A stretch of DNA of 64,000 nucleotides, taken from positions 868,001 to 932,000 of the forward strand of contig NZ_LN831034.1 of assembly GCF_002055535.1 (NCBI RefSeq), given 5' to 3'. Positions within the stretch are counted from its first letter, which is position 1; each line of letters begins with the position of its first letter. The stretch is from Streptococcus pyogenes (lineage in GTDB: Bacteria > Bacillota > Bacilli > Lactobacillales > Streptococcaceae). Positions 9,784 to 17,899 of the stretch are shown here, piece by piece. The position numbers were made by a program, and so were the translations under genes. The notes under the pieces were generated by a model. It had not been told where the DNA came from. It did no database searches and saw only the letters and a list, made by a program, of their open reading frames with translations.

Positions 9784-9916
9784 GCCCTCTATTTTAAATC
9801 AAGTCCTAGTAGAAAGCAAGGTGTTATTTGTATAGAAAATAGGACTAGCACCATTTTGAGTTTAGCTAATACTAAAAAAATAAATGTAAAAAAATCATTT
9901 TTTAATAGTTTTTATT

Positions 9917-9945
9917 GACAATAGTATTATAAAAGAATATAATGA
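9917..9945 (+). promoter_or_regulatory. Consensus promoter of the rplJ-rplL operon
   Basis: TTGACA (9917-9922) and TATAAT (9940-9945) are both exact consensus and separated by 17 bp, as expected for a highly expressed ribosomal protein operon. The predicted transcript start near 9952 gives a leader of about 160 nt. Confidence 0.92.
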
Positions 9946-9964
9946 TATAGGTTTTGATAAAAAA

Positions 9965-10100
9965 CTGACCTAAGACAGCAGGGGAGCATGCTCATAATAT
10001 TCCTGCCGAGGCACAAAACGTGATTAAAGAAAATAACGTATTTGTACTTTCGTGTCTAGGTTTAGGTGCGATTTTTTTTGTACCTAGCCCAAAAATAAAA
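9965..10100 (+). ncRNA. Ribosomal protein L10 leader (autoregulatory mRNA leader)
   Basis: This stretch between the promoter and rplJ carries the conserved L10-leader segments: CTAAGACAGCAGGGGAG, then CCTGCCGAGGC about 25 nt later. After them comes a second hairpin region (CTAGGT..ACCTAG, 10053-10087) with a T-run. In low-GC Gram-positives this RNA binds the L10-L12 complex and lowers expression of its own operon. It explains most of the 332-bp gap between mnmE and rplJ. The boundaries are approximate. Confidence 0.8.
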
Positions 10101-10115
10101 ACGGAGGTAAAACTA

Positions 10116-10616
10116 ATGAGTGAAGCAATTATTGCTAAAAAAGCTGAACAAGTCGAACTTATTGCTGAGAAAATGAAAGCAGCAGCAAGTATCGTTATTG
10201 TTGATTCACGTGGTCTTACAGTTGATCAAGATACTGTTCTTCGTCGTTCACTTCGTGAAAGTGGCGTTGAGTTCAAAGTTATCAAAAACTCAATTTTGAC
10301 TCGTGCAGCTGAAAAAGCAGGTCTTGATGAGTTGAAAGATGTATTCGTAGGACCATCTGCAGTAGCATTTTCTAACGAAGATGTTATCGCACCAGCTAAA
10401 GTTATCAACGACTTTACTAAAACTGCTGACGCACTTGAAATCAAAGGTGGTGCAATCGAAGGCGCTGTTTCTTCAAAAGAAGAAATCCAAGCACTTGCAA
10501 CATTGCCAAACCGCGAAGGAATGCTTTCTATGCTTCTTTCTGTACTTCAAGCTCCAGTCCGTAACGTTGCATACGCTGTCAAAGCTGTTGCAGAAAACAA
10601 AGAAGGCGCTGCTTAA
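10116..10616 (+). CDS. rplJ: 50S ribosomal protein L10
   Basis: The 166-residue protein has the normal length for L10. The N-terminal RNA-binding domain (residues 5-130, with [13 protein letters not shown] and [17 protein letters not shown]) anchors the stalk to 23S rRNA. A C-terminal helix binds L7/L12 dimers. GGAGGT at 10103-10108 precedes ATG 10116. A longer reading from 10020 would run through the leader and is not supported. It is cotranscribed with rplL 64 bp downstream and likely autoregulated by the leader. Confidence 0.97.
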   Translation: MSEAIIAKKAEQVELIAEKMKAAASIVIVDSRGLTVDQDTVLRRSLRESGVEFKVIKNSILTRAAEKAGLDELKDVFVGPSAVAFSNEDVIAPAKVINDFTKTADALEIKGGAIEGAVSSKEEIQALATLPNREGMLSMLLSVLQAPVRNVAYAVKAVAENKEGAA

Positions 10617-10680
10617 GTCGTCTCAGAGTAGCTTAAGGCTACGCTTAACATTTTAAATTAATTATTTGGAGGAAATCACA

Positions 10681-11046
10681 ATGGCATTGAACATTGAAAA
10701 CATTATTGCTGAAATTAAAGAAGCTTCAATCCTTGAGCTTAACGATCTTGTAAAAGCTATCGAAGAAGAATTTGGTGTAACTGCAGCTGCTCCTGTAGCT
10801 GCTGCAGCTGCTGGTGGTGCTGAAGAAGCTGCTAAAGATTCATTCGACGTTGAATTGACATCTGCTGGCGACAAAAAAGTTGGCGTTATCAAAGCTGTTC
10901 GTGAAATCACAGGTCTTGGTCTTAAAGAAGCTAAAGGTCTTGTTGATGGAGCACCTGCTAACGTTAAAGAAGGCGTTGCTGCTGCAGAAGCTGAAGAAAT
11001 CAAAGCTAAACTTGAAGAAGCTGGAGCAACAATCACTCTTAAATAA
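10681..11046 (+). CDS. rplL: 50S ribosomal protein L7/L12
   Basis: The 121-residue protein has the N-terminal dimerisation domain (residues 1-35) and an Ala-rich flexible hinge (about 38-55, with runs of alanine and AAGGAEEAA). The C-terminal domain binds translation factors ([22 protein letters not shown]). It is the mobile stalk protein that recruits GTPase factors. GGAGGA at 10668-10673 fits ATG 10681. The 3' end of rplL is a known integration target of streptococcal ICEs of the ICESa2603 type, and here decayed element genes begin about 200 bp downstream. Confidence 0.98.
11031..11046 (+). other. Putative ICE attachment site at the 3' end of rplL
   Basis: The last codons and stop of rplL contain CTCTTAAATAA (11036-11046), the core of the rplL target used by ICESa2603-type elements. 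No matching right-end copy was found near 21.4 kb, so the call depends on known target choice and the adjacent element genes. Confidence 0.35.
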
Positions 11047-11143
11047 GAAGCAGATAGCAATTTGAGAGCGAAATCCCGATTTATCAGTCTTTTAGAGTTT
11101 ATAGCGATTTGAAGAAACTGATAAATTGATTTGGTTTCTTGCC

Positions 11144-11183
11144 AAAAATCCTGCCCAAAAAATCTTTGGCAGGATTTTTATTT
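11144..11183 (+). terminator. Terminator of the rplJ-rplL operon
   Basis: AAAAATCCTGCC (11144-11155) pairs with GGCAGGATTTTT (11168-11179) and is followed by more T residues. It lies about 100 bp after the rplL stop. Confidence 0.88.
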
Positions 11184-11255
11184 TCTATAAAAATTAAGCT
11201 GAGTAGAGTGGTTATTCTATCTATATGTGTCTAGTAATAATTTTTTTATGTGAAC

Positions 11256-11288
11256 GAGAACATTTTAATAAGTGTTCTCATTTTTTTA
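11256..11288 (+). terminator. Hairpin with T-run before the repA remnant
   Basis: GAGAACA (11256-11262) pairs with TGTTCTC (11273-11279) and is followed by ATTTTTTT. It sits about 20 bp upstream of the repA start codon, so it could be an attenuator in the repA leader of the element. Confidence 0.65.
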
Positions 11289-11305
11289 TTTTCAGGAGGA
11301 AAATC

Positions 11306-11944
11306 ATGCAAATGAATGAACAGTCATCACGACAAATGGTGATTGCCATCTATCTCATTTATTCCAACTCAAAATGACAGTACTCCTTGGCTGTTCCAAG
11401 TCGAAATTGTTAGCGATTAAGAAAACCTACGAGACTATGGTTTGATCGATGAAGTCCAACAGTCTCCCAGTGAAAAAGGGCGTTTGGCTAATAAGATTTA
11501 TTTAGGAAAGTTGGAACATGATTTCACCCCAGTCTTCAGTTCAGACGGGGCCAGTCTCAAAAACAGACCAGCCCCGTGTTAAATTCAGCCCCTAATGAGA
11601 CTGAAAAGAGTGAAACTGAAGGTAGTGAAACTAAAGAGAGTAATTTAGTGATTGAGGACGAGGAGGAAAGAAAGGAGTGCACTAGTGTGAAAAAGACTGA
11701 GGGTCACTTTACCCGTCAAGTTGATCAGGTCACCAAATATGACAAAGATTATATTTGGAGTTTGGTTCATTCCCAATTACGTGAAGGTGGTTTATCACAA
11801 GCTGCTAGTGACTTAGTCATGAGCTATTTTGAAGAACGCTATGCTTATGCGCTGGAACACATACGGTTCGCAAGAACAGCTGAAGCTATTGCGGAATATG
11901 TCTTTAATGGTGTCTTATCCGAATGGACCAAGCAACTAAGGTGA
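11306..11944 (+). pseudogene. RepA-type replication initiator of an integrated element (degenerate)
   Basis: A good ribosome site (AGGAGG, 11294-11299) precedes ATG 11306, which begins MQMNEQSSRQMV, the usual start of RepA_N-like initiators of streptococcal ICEs. Most of the winged-helix domain is deleted. LIYSNSK is followed out of frame by LLGCSKSKLLAIKK, LIDEVQQS and EKGRLANKIYLGKLEHD, the recognisable DNA-binding region, broken by several frameshifts. From about 11576 the frame is open to TGA 11944 and encodes an intact C-terminal domain (residues like KYDKDYIWSLVHSQLREGG and YVFNGVLSEWTKQLR). The protein cannot be functional as a whole. Confidence 0.8.
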
Positions 11945-11964
11945 CAAGAAGCGAAGTGAGTAAG

Positions 11965-12060
11965 ATGTTTTGGTGGCTATTATTAGGTGTTTGGGGACTA
12001 AGGACAATTTGGTTGATTATTGAAGTTATCACTGCACCAGAAATGGAAGATTATAGTTGA
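11965..12060 (+). CDS. Small hydrophobic protein of the decayed element
   Basis: A 31-residue frame starts at ATG 11965 (in-frame GTGs at 11941 and 11956). It encodes one probable membrane segment, MFWWLLLGVWGLRTIWLII, followed by an acidic tail. It follows the repA remnant immediately and the GTG at 11941 overlaps its stop. It is the kind of small membrane gene often found after repA in ICEs. I recognise no named family. It may be a leftover without function. Confidence 0.45.
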   Translation: MFWWLLLGVWGLRTIWLIIEVITAPEMEDYS

Positions 12061-12062
12061 GT

Positions 12063-12098
12063 AAGGACGTTACATAAGCAGTAAGGTCCTTTTATTTT
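12063..12098 (+). terminator. Hairpin terminator between the repA block and methyltransferase remnant
   Basis: AAGGAC (12063-12068) pairs with GTCCTT (12086-12091), followed by a T-rich stretch. It sits three bases after the small frame and just before the methyltransferase start. Confidence 0.55.
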
Positions 12099-12118
12099 GT
12101 CAGAAAGGAATGAGAGAT

Positions 12119-12463
12119 ATGAAGTTTTTAGATTTGTTTGCAGGAATTGGAGGCTTTCGATTGGGTTTAATTAATCAGTGCCATGAGTGTATTGGCTTTT
12201 GTGAGATTGATAAGTTTGCGAGGCAATCTTACAAAGCCATCTATGAGACCGAAGGAGAAATAGAATTTCATGACATTAGACAAGTCACAGACCAAGACTT
12301 TAGACAACTTAGAGGGCAAGTGGATATCATCTGCGGTGGTTTTTCCCTTGTCAAGCATTTTCACTCGCAGGCAGACGACTGGGATTTGAGGGCACTAGGA
12401 GAACTCTCTTCTTTGAGATTACTCGAGCGACCAAACAGATAAAAATCATACCCATAATCACAT
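12119..12463 (+). pseudogene. DNA (cytosine-5)-methyltransferase, truncated and frameshifted
   Basis: The N-terminus is a textbook C5-methyltransferase start: LDLFAGIGGFRLGL is motif I (S-adenosylmethionine binding) and FCEIDKFARQSY is motif II. The frame fails exactly at motif IV. The expected GGFPCQ becomes GGF followed by SLVKHFH because of a two-base insertion (or one-base loss) near 12341-12347. The shifted frame still reads CQAFSLAGRRLGFEGTRRTLFFEI as far as about 12450, so the lesion is recent relative to overall decay. The target-recognition and C-terminal domains are deleted, and the gene is joined directly to relaxase sequence. ATG 12119 has AAAGGA upstream at 12104. Confidence 0.85.
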
Positions 12464-13927
12464 CCAATCAACGCCATTGACCGTAATTCAGATAAAAAAT
12501 TGATATGGAATTATGCCTTGGAACGAAACCTCCGTATGATTTCAGACCGTATTTCAAAAATGACTGGAGCAAAAATTATCGAGAAGCGTTATTCCTACCG
12601 TGACTATCAAAAATATAGGTAGTCTAGTCATAAATTTGAATTGAAACAACGTCTTTATTTTTTGATGCAGCAGTCAAAGTTCTTTGATGATTTTTTAGAA
12701 AAAGCAGAGTAATTACATGTTCATATTGATTTTAGTCAGAAGCATAGCAGATTCATGATGACGGATCGAGTAATGAAAAAACCAATTCGAGGCCGTCAAC
12801 TCAGTAAACGAGATTTATATGATGAAGAATTTTTTCGTACACATTTTGCCAAGATAGAAATTGAAAGTCGATTAGAATTTTTGTTGAACCGTGCCAATTC
12901 ATTAGAGGAGCTACTATTAAAAGCAAAAGAAGTGAATCTAACCATTGACTTAAAACAAAAAATGTAACTTTTATCCTAGAAGAAGATACTCAAAAGATAA
13001 GTTTAGGTCATAAAAAAATAAGCGATAAGAAATTATATGATGTCAATTTTTTCAAGATTACTTTAAAAATAAGGAAGTCGGTGTTTCAGATCGATTAGAA
13101 AGTCTACAGAAACAGTACATGCTTTTCAAGAAGAACGAGATAAAGAGGAGGTATCCACTGAAGAGAGTAAGGAAGTCTTCAAGAAATACAAGGGGCAACG
13201 AGATGCCATCCATGAGTTTGAAGTTGAACTTGTGGAACATCAAATTGAGAGGTTAATTGCTGAGGACATTTATATCAAGGTGTCTTTTAGTGTAAAGCAG
13301 AGTGGTCTTATTTTCATTCCTAACTATCAATTGGATATTAGGAAAGAAGAAAATCATAAAAAATATAAAGTCTATATTCGTGAGACCGCACAATTCTTCA
13401 TTTACAACAAGGAGGCGTCTGAACTTAATCGCTATATGCGAGGGCATGAGCTCATTTGCCAGTTAACCAATGATAGCAAGAGTATTCCAAAAAGAAGACG
13501 ACAAACCATTGATACACTTAAGAAAAAGATTGAAGAAATAAGTCTCCTCATTGAGTTAGATACGGAGAATAAGCCTTATCAAGATATTAAAGATGACATT
13601 GTTAAAGATATGGCTCAATTAGATTTGACCATTACAGAGTTGCAGGACCATATTGCTCATCTCAATAAGGTTGCGGAGGTCTTGCTTAATCTGAACAACA
13701 ACGATATAGAGAACCGCCGTTTGGCCAGATATGACTATGCCAAGATGAACTTGACTGCAGCTATAAAAATAGAAGAAGTTGAGAAAGAGATTGAAACTTC
13801 TCAAAATGAACTTAATATATCCATAGATGAGTATGAATATCTAGTAAGAAGGTTGGAAAAGTTTGGAGAGATCTTGAGTGATAGCAAAATTATCGATACT
13901 TCTCGAAATGAAATACAATGGGAGTAA
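12464..13927 (+). pseudogene. Conjugative relaxase of a streptococcal ICE (N-terminus deleted, several stops)
   Basis: Fragments in changing frames match the C-terminal two-thirds of the large relaxase found next to rplL-type streptococcal ICEs. They are INAIDRNSDKKLIWNYA and RISKMTGAKIIEKRY, stop, KFELKQRLYFLMQ, stop, HVHIDFSQKHSRFMMTDRV and YDEEFFRTHFAKIEIESRL. A frameshift in an A-run near 12958 follows, then VTFILEEDTQKISLGHKK, a further frameshift, and an open 231-residue tail from 13232 to TAA 13927 that is rich in coiled coil. The first two stops fit CAG or CAA changed to TAG or TAA. The catalytic tyrosine and metal-histidine domain is missing, so DNA transfer is lost. Confidence 0.75.
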
Positions 13928-14077
13928 TTATGATATAATTTGGGTGGTAGCAATTTTTATATCAGATATTAAAATCTAGTTGATGTTTCGTAAATAACTA
14001 TATTAAAGAAATGATTCCTGCCGCTTACATTAAGAATAGTTTATTTGTAAGTATTTCATTATTTAAAAGGGGTAATA

Positions 14078-14764
14078 ATGTATAAGATTTTAGCCATAGA
14101 TGATGATAAAGAAATTCTGAAGCTTATGAAGACTGCTTTGGAGATTGAAAATTATCATGTTATAACCTGTCAAGAGATAGAATTACCAATAGTTTTTGAT
14201 GATTTTAAAGGATATGATTTGATCTTATTGGATATCATGATGCCTAATATAAGTGGAACTGAGTTTTGTTATAAAATTCGGGAAGAAGTTCATTCTCCAA
14301 TTATTTTTGTTAGCGCTTTAGATGGCGATAATGAAATTGTCCAAGCTTTAAATATAGGGGGAGACGATTTTATTGTGAAACCATTTAGCTTAAAACAATT
14401 CGTAGCTAAAGTTAACTCTCATTTGAAGAGAGAAGAGAGAGCAAAGATAAAGAATGAGGCTGAGGAGAGAGTGAAGCGTAGTTTTCCACCTATAGAAATC
14501 TATCTAGAGGAACGTATGTTATATATTGATAAACAGCCGTTATTCCTGACTTATAGAGAGTACGAAATTTTAGAATTACTGTCACGTCATCCGTATAAAG
14601 TTTTCACAAAAGAAGAGATATATGAACAAGTATATAGCGATGAAGCTTCAGCATTGTTTCATTCTATTTCAGAATATATCTATCAGATTAGAATGAAATT
14701 TTCAAGTTTTGGAATTAATCCAATAAAAACTATTCGCGGGATTGGTTATAAATGGGATGTTTAA
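14078..14764 (+). CDS. srtR: Streptin locus response regulator (OmpR/NisR type)
   Basis: The 228-residue protein has a receiver domain (residues 1-118; acidic pocket IDDDK, phosphoacceptor Asp in LILLDIMMPN, Lys in IVKPFSLKQF). The C-terminal winged helix is of the OmpR class (TYREYEILELLSRHP, TIRGIGYKW). It is the regulator partner of SrtK, and by analogy with NisRK/SalKR it should activate the prepeptide and immunity promoters when the lantibiotic is sensed. RBS AAAAGGGG precedes ATG 14078, and the 3' end overlaps srtK by 8 bp. The DNA is noticeably more AT-rich than the housekeeping genes around it, in line with acquisition by transfer. Confidence 0.9.
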   Translation: MYKILAIDDDKEILKLMKTALEIENYHVITCQEIELPIVFDDFKGYDLILLDIMMPNISGTEFCYKIREEVHSPIIFVSALDGDNEIVQALNIGGDDFIVKPFSLKQFVAKVNSHLKREERAKIKNEAEERVKRSFPPIEIYLEERMLYIDKQPLFLTYREYEILELLSRHPYKVFTKEEIYEQVYSDEASALFHSISEYIYQIRMKFSSFGINPIKTIRGIGYKWDV

Positions 14765-16103
14765 AAAATATTCAATAAAAAATCGTGTTTGGCGCGCCGT
14801 CGTTGAAATTGTCTTTGGAGTTTGTATCACTGTTTTAATGATTGCGATAATATCGCTTTCTTTTTCAAAGTTAAATATAGTGACATCTCATAATGTGGGA
14901 GAAGAATTTTATATTAAAGATAAACAGTCAATCAAACAGTTGAACAATTATATGAAGACATTGGGATTAGATTATGTTGTTTTTGATAGAAAAACAGATA
15001 AAGCTATGGAAGGAAAATATTTATCTAAAGAATTTTCTTTATTTAACGAAGTTGCAGAAGAAAAAAATAATCTGACTTTTAATTCTGTACATTATGATTT
15101 ATATACTAATATCAATTATAATATTGTTATAAGATATAATGAGATACCGGAGTTCTCTAACCATTACCTTAGAAATGTTTCATATAACATGTTGACATTT
15201 TATATTCTGGGAATAGGAACGAGTATCAGCATTGTAGTTGCTTTAACACGGTTTGTAAAAGAAATTTCTTTGAATTTCAAGGAAATCAAGAAGTTAGCAA
15301 ATAAAATGGGGATAGAAGTCCTTTCTGAAAATGAAAATTATTCTAAAATAATCGAGTTTGATGATATACTTAGAACTTTACATATTAAAGGTGATAATTT
15401 GAAAAGTTTGATTGAGCGAGAAATATTGGAAAAGCAAGATCTATCCTTTCAAATTGCAGCACTTTCGCATGATATAAAAACACCTTTAACGGTTTTAAAA
15501 GGAAATCTTGAGTTATTAGAATTGACTACTTTAAATAAAAATCAGGAAGGTTATATTGTATCTATGAACAATAGTATTTCTGTTTTTGAAGGCTATTTCA
15601 ATTCTTTAATATCTTATACACGCATGCTTTCAGAGGATAGATCAGTGAAACTAATTTTAGTTGAGGAGCTATTAAGTGAGTTACATTTTGAAGTCGATGA
15701 CTTATTGAATATCAATAATATTGAATTTTCTATTTGTAATAGACTTATTATCACTTCTTTTTATGGAGATGAGGAAAATCTGATAAGAGCTCTTTCTAAC
15801 CTTTTAGTTAATGCAATAAGATTTATGCCCGTATTAGATAAAAAAATCGAAGTTATACTGTCTGAGTCAGGAGAGCAAATTCATTTTGAAATATGGAATA
15901 ATGGTGAGCGTTTCAGTGATAGTACACTGAAAAAGGGAGATAAATTATTTTACACGGAAGATTATAGCAGAGGTAACAAACATTATGGAATCGGTTTGGC
16001 ATTTGTTAAAGGCGTTGCTATCAAACACGGTGGGAATCTTCAATTGAATAATCCAGCTAGAGGAGGTGCTAGCGCCATAATCTCGATAAAAAAGAAAATT
16101 TAA
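14757..16103 (+). CDS. srtK: Streptin locus sensor histidine kinase
   Basis: The 448-residue membrane kinase has a first transmembrane segment at about residues 15-40, an extracellular sensing loop (about 41-140) and a second segment at about 147-170. The HisKA region carries the phosphorylated His in ALSHDIKTPLT. The ATPase domain has NLLVNAIRFMP (N box) and HYGIGLAFVKG (G box). It is the presumed sensor of extracellular streptin. ATG 14757 overlaps the srtR stop. An earlier TTG (14742) would also be in frame but lacks support. The gene appears intact although the biosynthetic genes downstream are lost. Confidence 0.9.
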   Translation: MFKKYSIKNRVWRAVVEIVFGVCITVLMIAIISLSFSKLNIVTSHNVGEEFYIKDKQSIKQLNNYMKTLGLDYVVFDRKTDKAMEGKYLSKEFSLFNEVAEEKNNLTFNSVHYDLYTNINYNIVIRYNEIPEFSNHYLRNVSYNMLTFYILGIGTSISIVVALTRFVKEISLNFKEIKKLANKMGIEVLSENENYSKIIEFDDILRTLHIKGDNLKSLIEREILEKQDLSFQIAALSHDIKTPLTVLKGNLELLELTTLNKNQEGYIVSMNNSISVFEGYFNSLISYTRMLSEDRSVKLILVEELLSELHFEVDDLLNINNIEFSICNRLIITSFYGDEENLIRALSNLLVNAIRFMPVLDKKIEVILSESGEQIHFEIWNNGERFSDSTLKKGDKLFYTEDYSRGNKHYGIGLAFVKGVAIKHGGNLQLNNPARGGASAIISIKKKI

Positions 16104-16168
16104 TAGATTTGATTGAAACTGGAGTATTTCAGGCAAAAAATCGTAAATTTTTGGCTAAAATACTTTTT

Positions 16169-16202
16169 TTCTGAACAAATTCTGAACTTGGGGTGTCATA
16201 AT
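16169..16202 (+). promoter_or_regulatory. srtA promoter with SrtR-type direct repeats
   Basis: TTCTGAAC occurs twice (16169-16176 and 16180-16187), 11 bp apart, that is one helical turn. CATAAT at 16197-16202 is a suitable -10. Lantibiotic promoters controlled by NisR/SalR-like regulators carry TCTGA-type repeats at this place, so this is a probable SrtR operator. Confidence 0.65.
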
Positions 16203-16250
16203 AATCATGTAAATATATCGGATGCAAAAACGTAAGAGAGGAACTAGAAA

Positions 16251-16391
16251 ATGAATAACACAATTAAAGACTTTGATCTCGATTTGAAAACAAATAAAAA
16301 AGACACTGCTACACCTTATGTTGGTAGCCGTTACCTATGTACCCCTGGTTCTTGTTGGAAATTAGTTTGCTTTACAACAACTGTTAAATAA
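16251..16391 (+). CDS. srtA: Streptin lantibiotic prepeptide
   Basis: The 46-codon gene has a leader with the class I FDLDL box (residues 8-12), recognised by the dehydratase. The core begins VGSRYLCTPGSCW and continues KLVCFTTTVK. The three Cys and several Ser/Thr are the precursors of lanthionine rings. The core is the known streptin peptide of S. pyogenes; two natural forms differ by an N-terminal TPY. GAGAGGAAC precedes ATG 16251. The gene is intact, but the dehydratase, cyclase and exporter needed to mature it are deleted here, so the product should remain an unmodified peptide. Confidence 0.93.
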   Translation: MNNTIKDFDLDLKTNKKDTATPYVGSRYLCTPGSCWKLVCFTTTVK

Positions 16392-16451
16392 TAAAGTTAT
16401 CATTATCATAAACATTATAATTTCAAATAATTTTATATATTTATAAATTTA

Positions 16452-16484
16452 GGGGAGTAGACTGATTTTAGTTTGCTCCTTTAT
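16452..16484 (+). terminator. Hairpin after srtA
   Basis: GGAG (16454-16457) with inner ACT pairs with AGT and CTCC (16476-16479), followed by TTTATT. Such a hairpin after a lantibiotic structural gene commonly limits read-through so that the prepeptide is made in excess. Confidence 0.6.
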
Positions 16485-16505
16485 TAGTAGATAAGGAAGT
16501 TATAC

Positions 16506-17200
16506 ATGATTAAAGCTCAGCTAAAGAATCTAATAAAAACAATTCATCTCGTAAAAGAGGCTGGTTTCTCCCTAAATGGTTCATTGTACATGGAGTTATT
16601 GCATGATTTTACGCATGATGAGTTAGTACATAACCCTATAATCGAAAGTACGGTTGATACAATTCAGTCAGTTGAATTTGAAAGGGTTTCTTTTTCATAT
16701 AATGGTAAGGATAATGTAATAAACGATATAAGTTTTTCAATTAAAGCAGGAGAGAGGTTAGCAATTGTTGGTGGAAATGGTTCTGGAAAAAGTACGATTT
16801 TCAAATTAGCCTGCGGTCTTTACGATAATTATGAAGGCAATATATATATAAATGGTATTAATCTTTGTTCAATACAGAAAAAGTCATACTACAAGAGAAT
16901 ATCCGCATTGTTCCAAGATTTTTTAAAGTATGAATTGACACTGCGTGAAAATGTTGGATTGGGTGAATTATCAAAGTTATATAGTGATGAGTCTTATAAT
17001 ACTTCATTTTTTACCACATCATGGGATTCAGAGAATGAACTGCGATTGGAGGATATTTATATAAGATATAGTGATGGTAAGTTTCATTTTACAACTATCG
17101 ATGAATCGATTAAACGGGATTGATAGAGAGTTTGAAGAGAAAGTGTATTGTTTTGCTTACTATACACTAAACGCTCAGCAATATATAGAATGGGAGTAAC
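16506..17200 (+). pseudogene. Chimeric deletion remnant of streptin exporter (srtT) and dehydratase (srtB)
   Basis: The frame from ATG 16506 begins in the middle of a LanT-type ABC exporter. It lacks the transmembrane helices but keeps the start of the ATPase domain: VEFERVSFSYNG, Walker A GGNGSGKST, and a Q-loop region LFQDFLKYELTLRENVGLG. After about residue 162 it changes into unrelated sequence, SWDSENELRLEDIYIRY, that resembles the middle of a LanB dehydratase. The frame stops at 17123. In another frame 17101-17200 reads MNRLNGIDREFEEKV and ends QYIEWE, like the LanB C-terminus. The signature motif and Walker B are gone, and no LanC cyclase remains. This is a collapsed biosynthetic block, not a working exporter. 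Confidence 0.75.
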
Positions 17201-17204
17201 TAAT

Positions 17205-17894
17205 ATGTTGAAAATACAAAATCTAAAAAAATCTTATGGTAAGAGAACCATATTGAATAATGTCAATATGAATATTCCTAAGGGAAAAGTGTATGCTTTA
17301 ATCGGTCCAAATGGTGCTGGAAAATCAACTATTATGAAAATTTTGACAGGCTTAGTTAGTAAGACAAGTGGTTCTATTATTTTTGAAGGTAGAGAATGGT
17401 CACGTCGGGATCTGCGAAAAATCGGGAGTATTATTGAAGAACCACCACTTTATAAAAATTTGAGTGCTTACGATAATATGAAGGTAGTTACAACAATGCT
17501 TGGTGTTTCAGAAAGCACTATACTTCCATTATTAAATAAAGTTGGTCTAGGAAATATTGACAAGAGACCAGTAAAACAATTTTCTCTTGGAATGAAGCAA
17601 CGGTTAGGTATAGCTATCTCTTTAATAAATTCACCTAAACTACTTATATTAGACGAACCTACTAATGGCTTGGACCCAATTGGAATTCAAGAATTAAGGG
17701 AAATTATAGAGTCATTTAAATCAGAAGGAATGACAATTATGATTTCAAGCCATATACTGTCAGAAGTTGAACATCTAGCTGATTTTATTGGATTTATCTA
17801 TGAAGGAAAGATTATTCTGGAAAAAGAATATGACGGCTCTGAGAATCTTGAAGAGTTATTCAATAATCAAATTTTATTTGAAAAGAGGAGGTAG
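17205..17894 (+). CDS. srtF: Lantibiotic immunity ABC transporter ATP-binding protein
   Basis: The 229-residue ATPase is complete: Walker A GPNGAGKST (about residue 35), signature FSLGMKQRL and Walker B LLILDEPTNGLDP. In place of the usual Q-loop it has SIIEEPPLYKN, the E-loop variant typical of LanF immunity ATPases. With SrtE and SrtG it would expel streptin from the membrane and protect the cell. ATG 17205 follows GGGAG, and longer readings start inside the upstream remnant. It is followed at 5 bp by srtE. Confidence 0.92.
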   Translation: MLKIQNLKKSYGKRTILNNVNMNIPKGKVYALIGPNGAGKSTIMKILTGLVSKTSGSIIFEGREWSRRDLRKIGSIIEEPPLYKNLSAYDNMKVVTTMLGVSESTILPLLNKVGLGNIDKRPVKQFSLGMKQRLGIAISLINSPKLLILDEPTNGLDPIGIQELREIIESFKSEGMTIMISSHILSEVEHLADFIGFIYEGKIILEKEYDGSENLEELFNNQILFEKRR

Positions 17895-17899
17895 GGGCT

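Noticed and set aside
9984..10115. N-terminal extension of rplJ from 10020
   Set aside because: It runs through the L10 leader and lacks an RBS; ATG 10116 with GGAGGT is the normal start.
10662..11060. 132-codon minus-strand frame over rplL
   Set aside because: Shadow of the biased codon use of rplL, Ala/Ser-rich with no RBS or homologous pattern.
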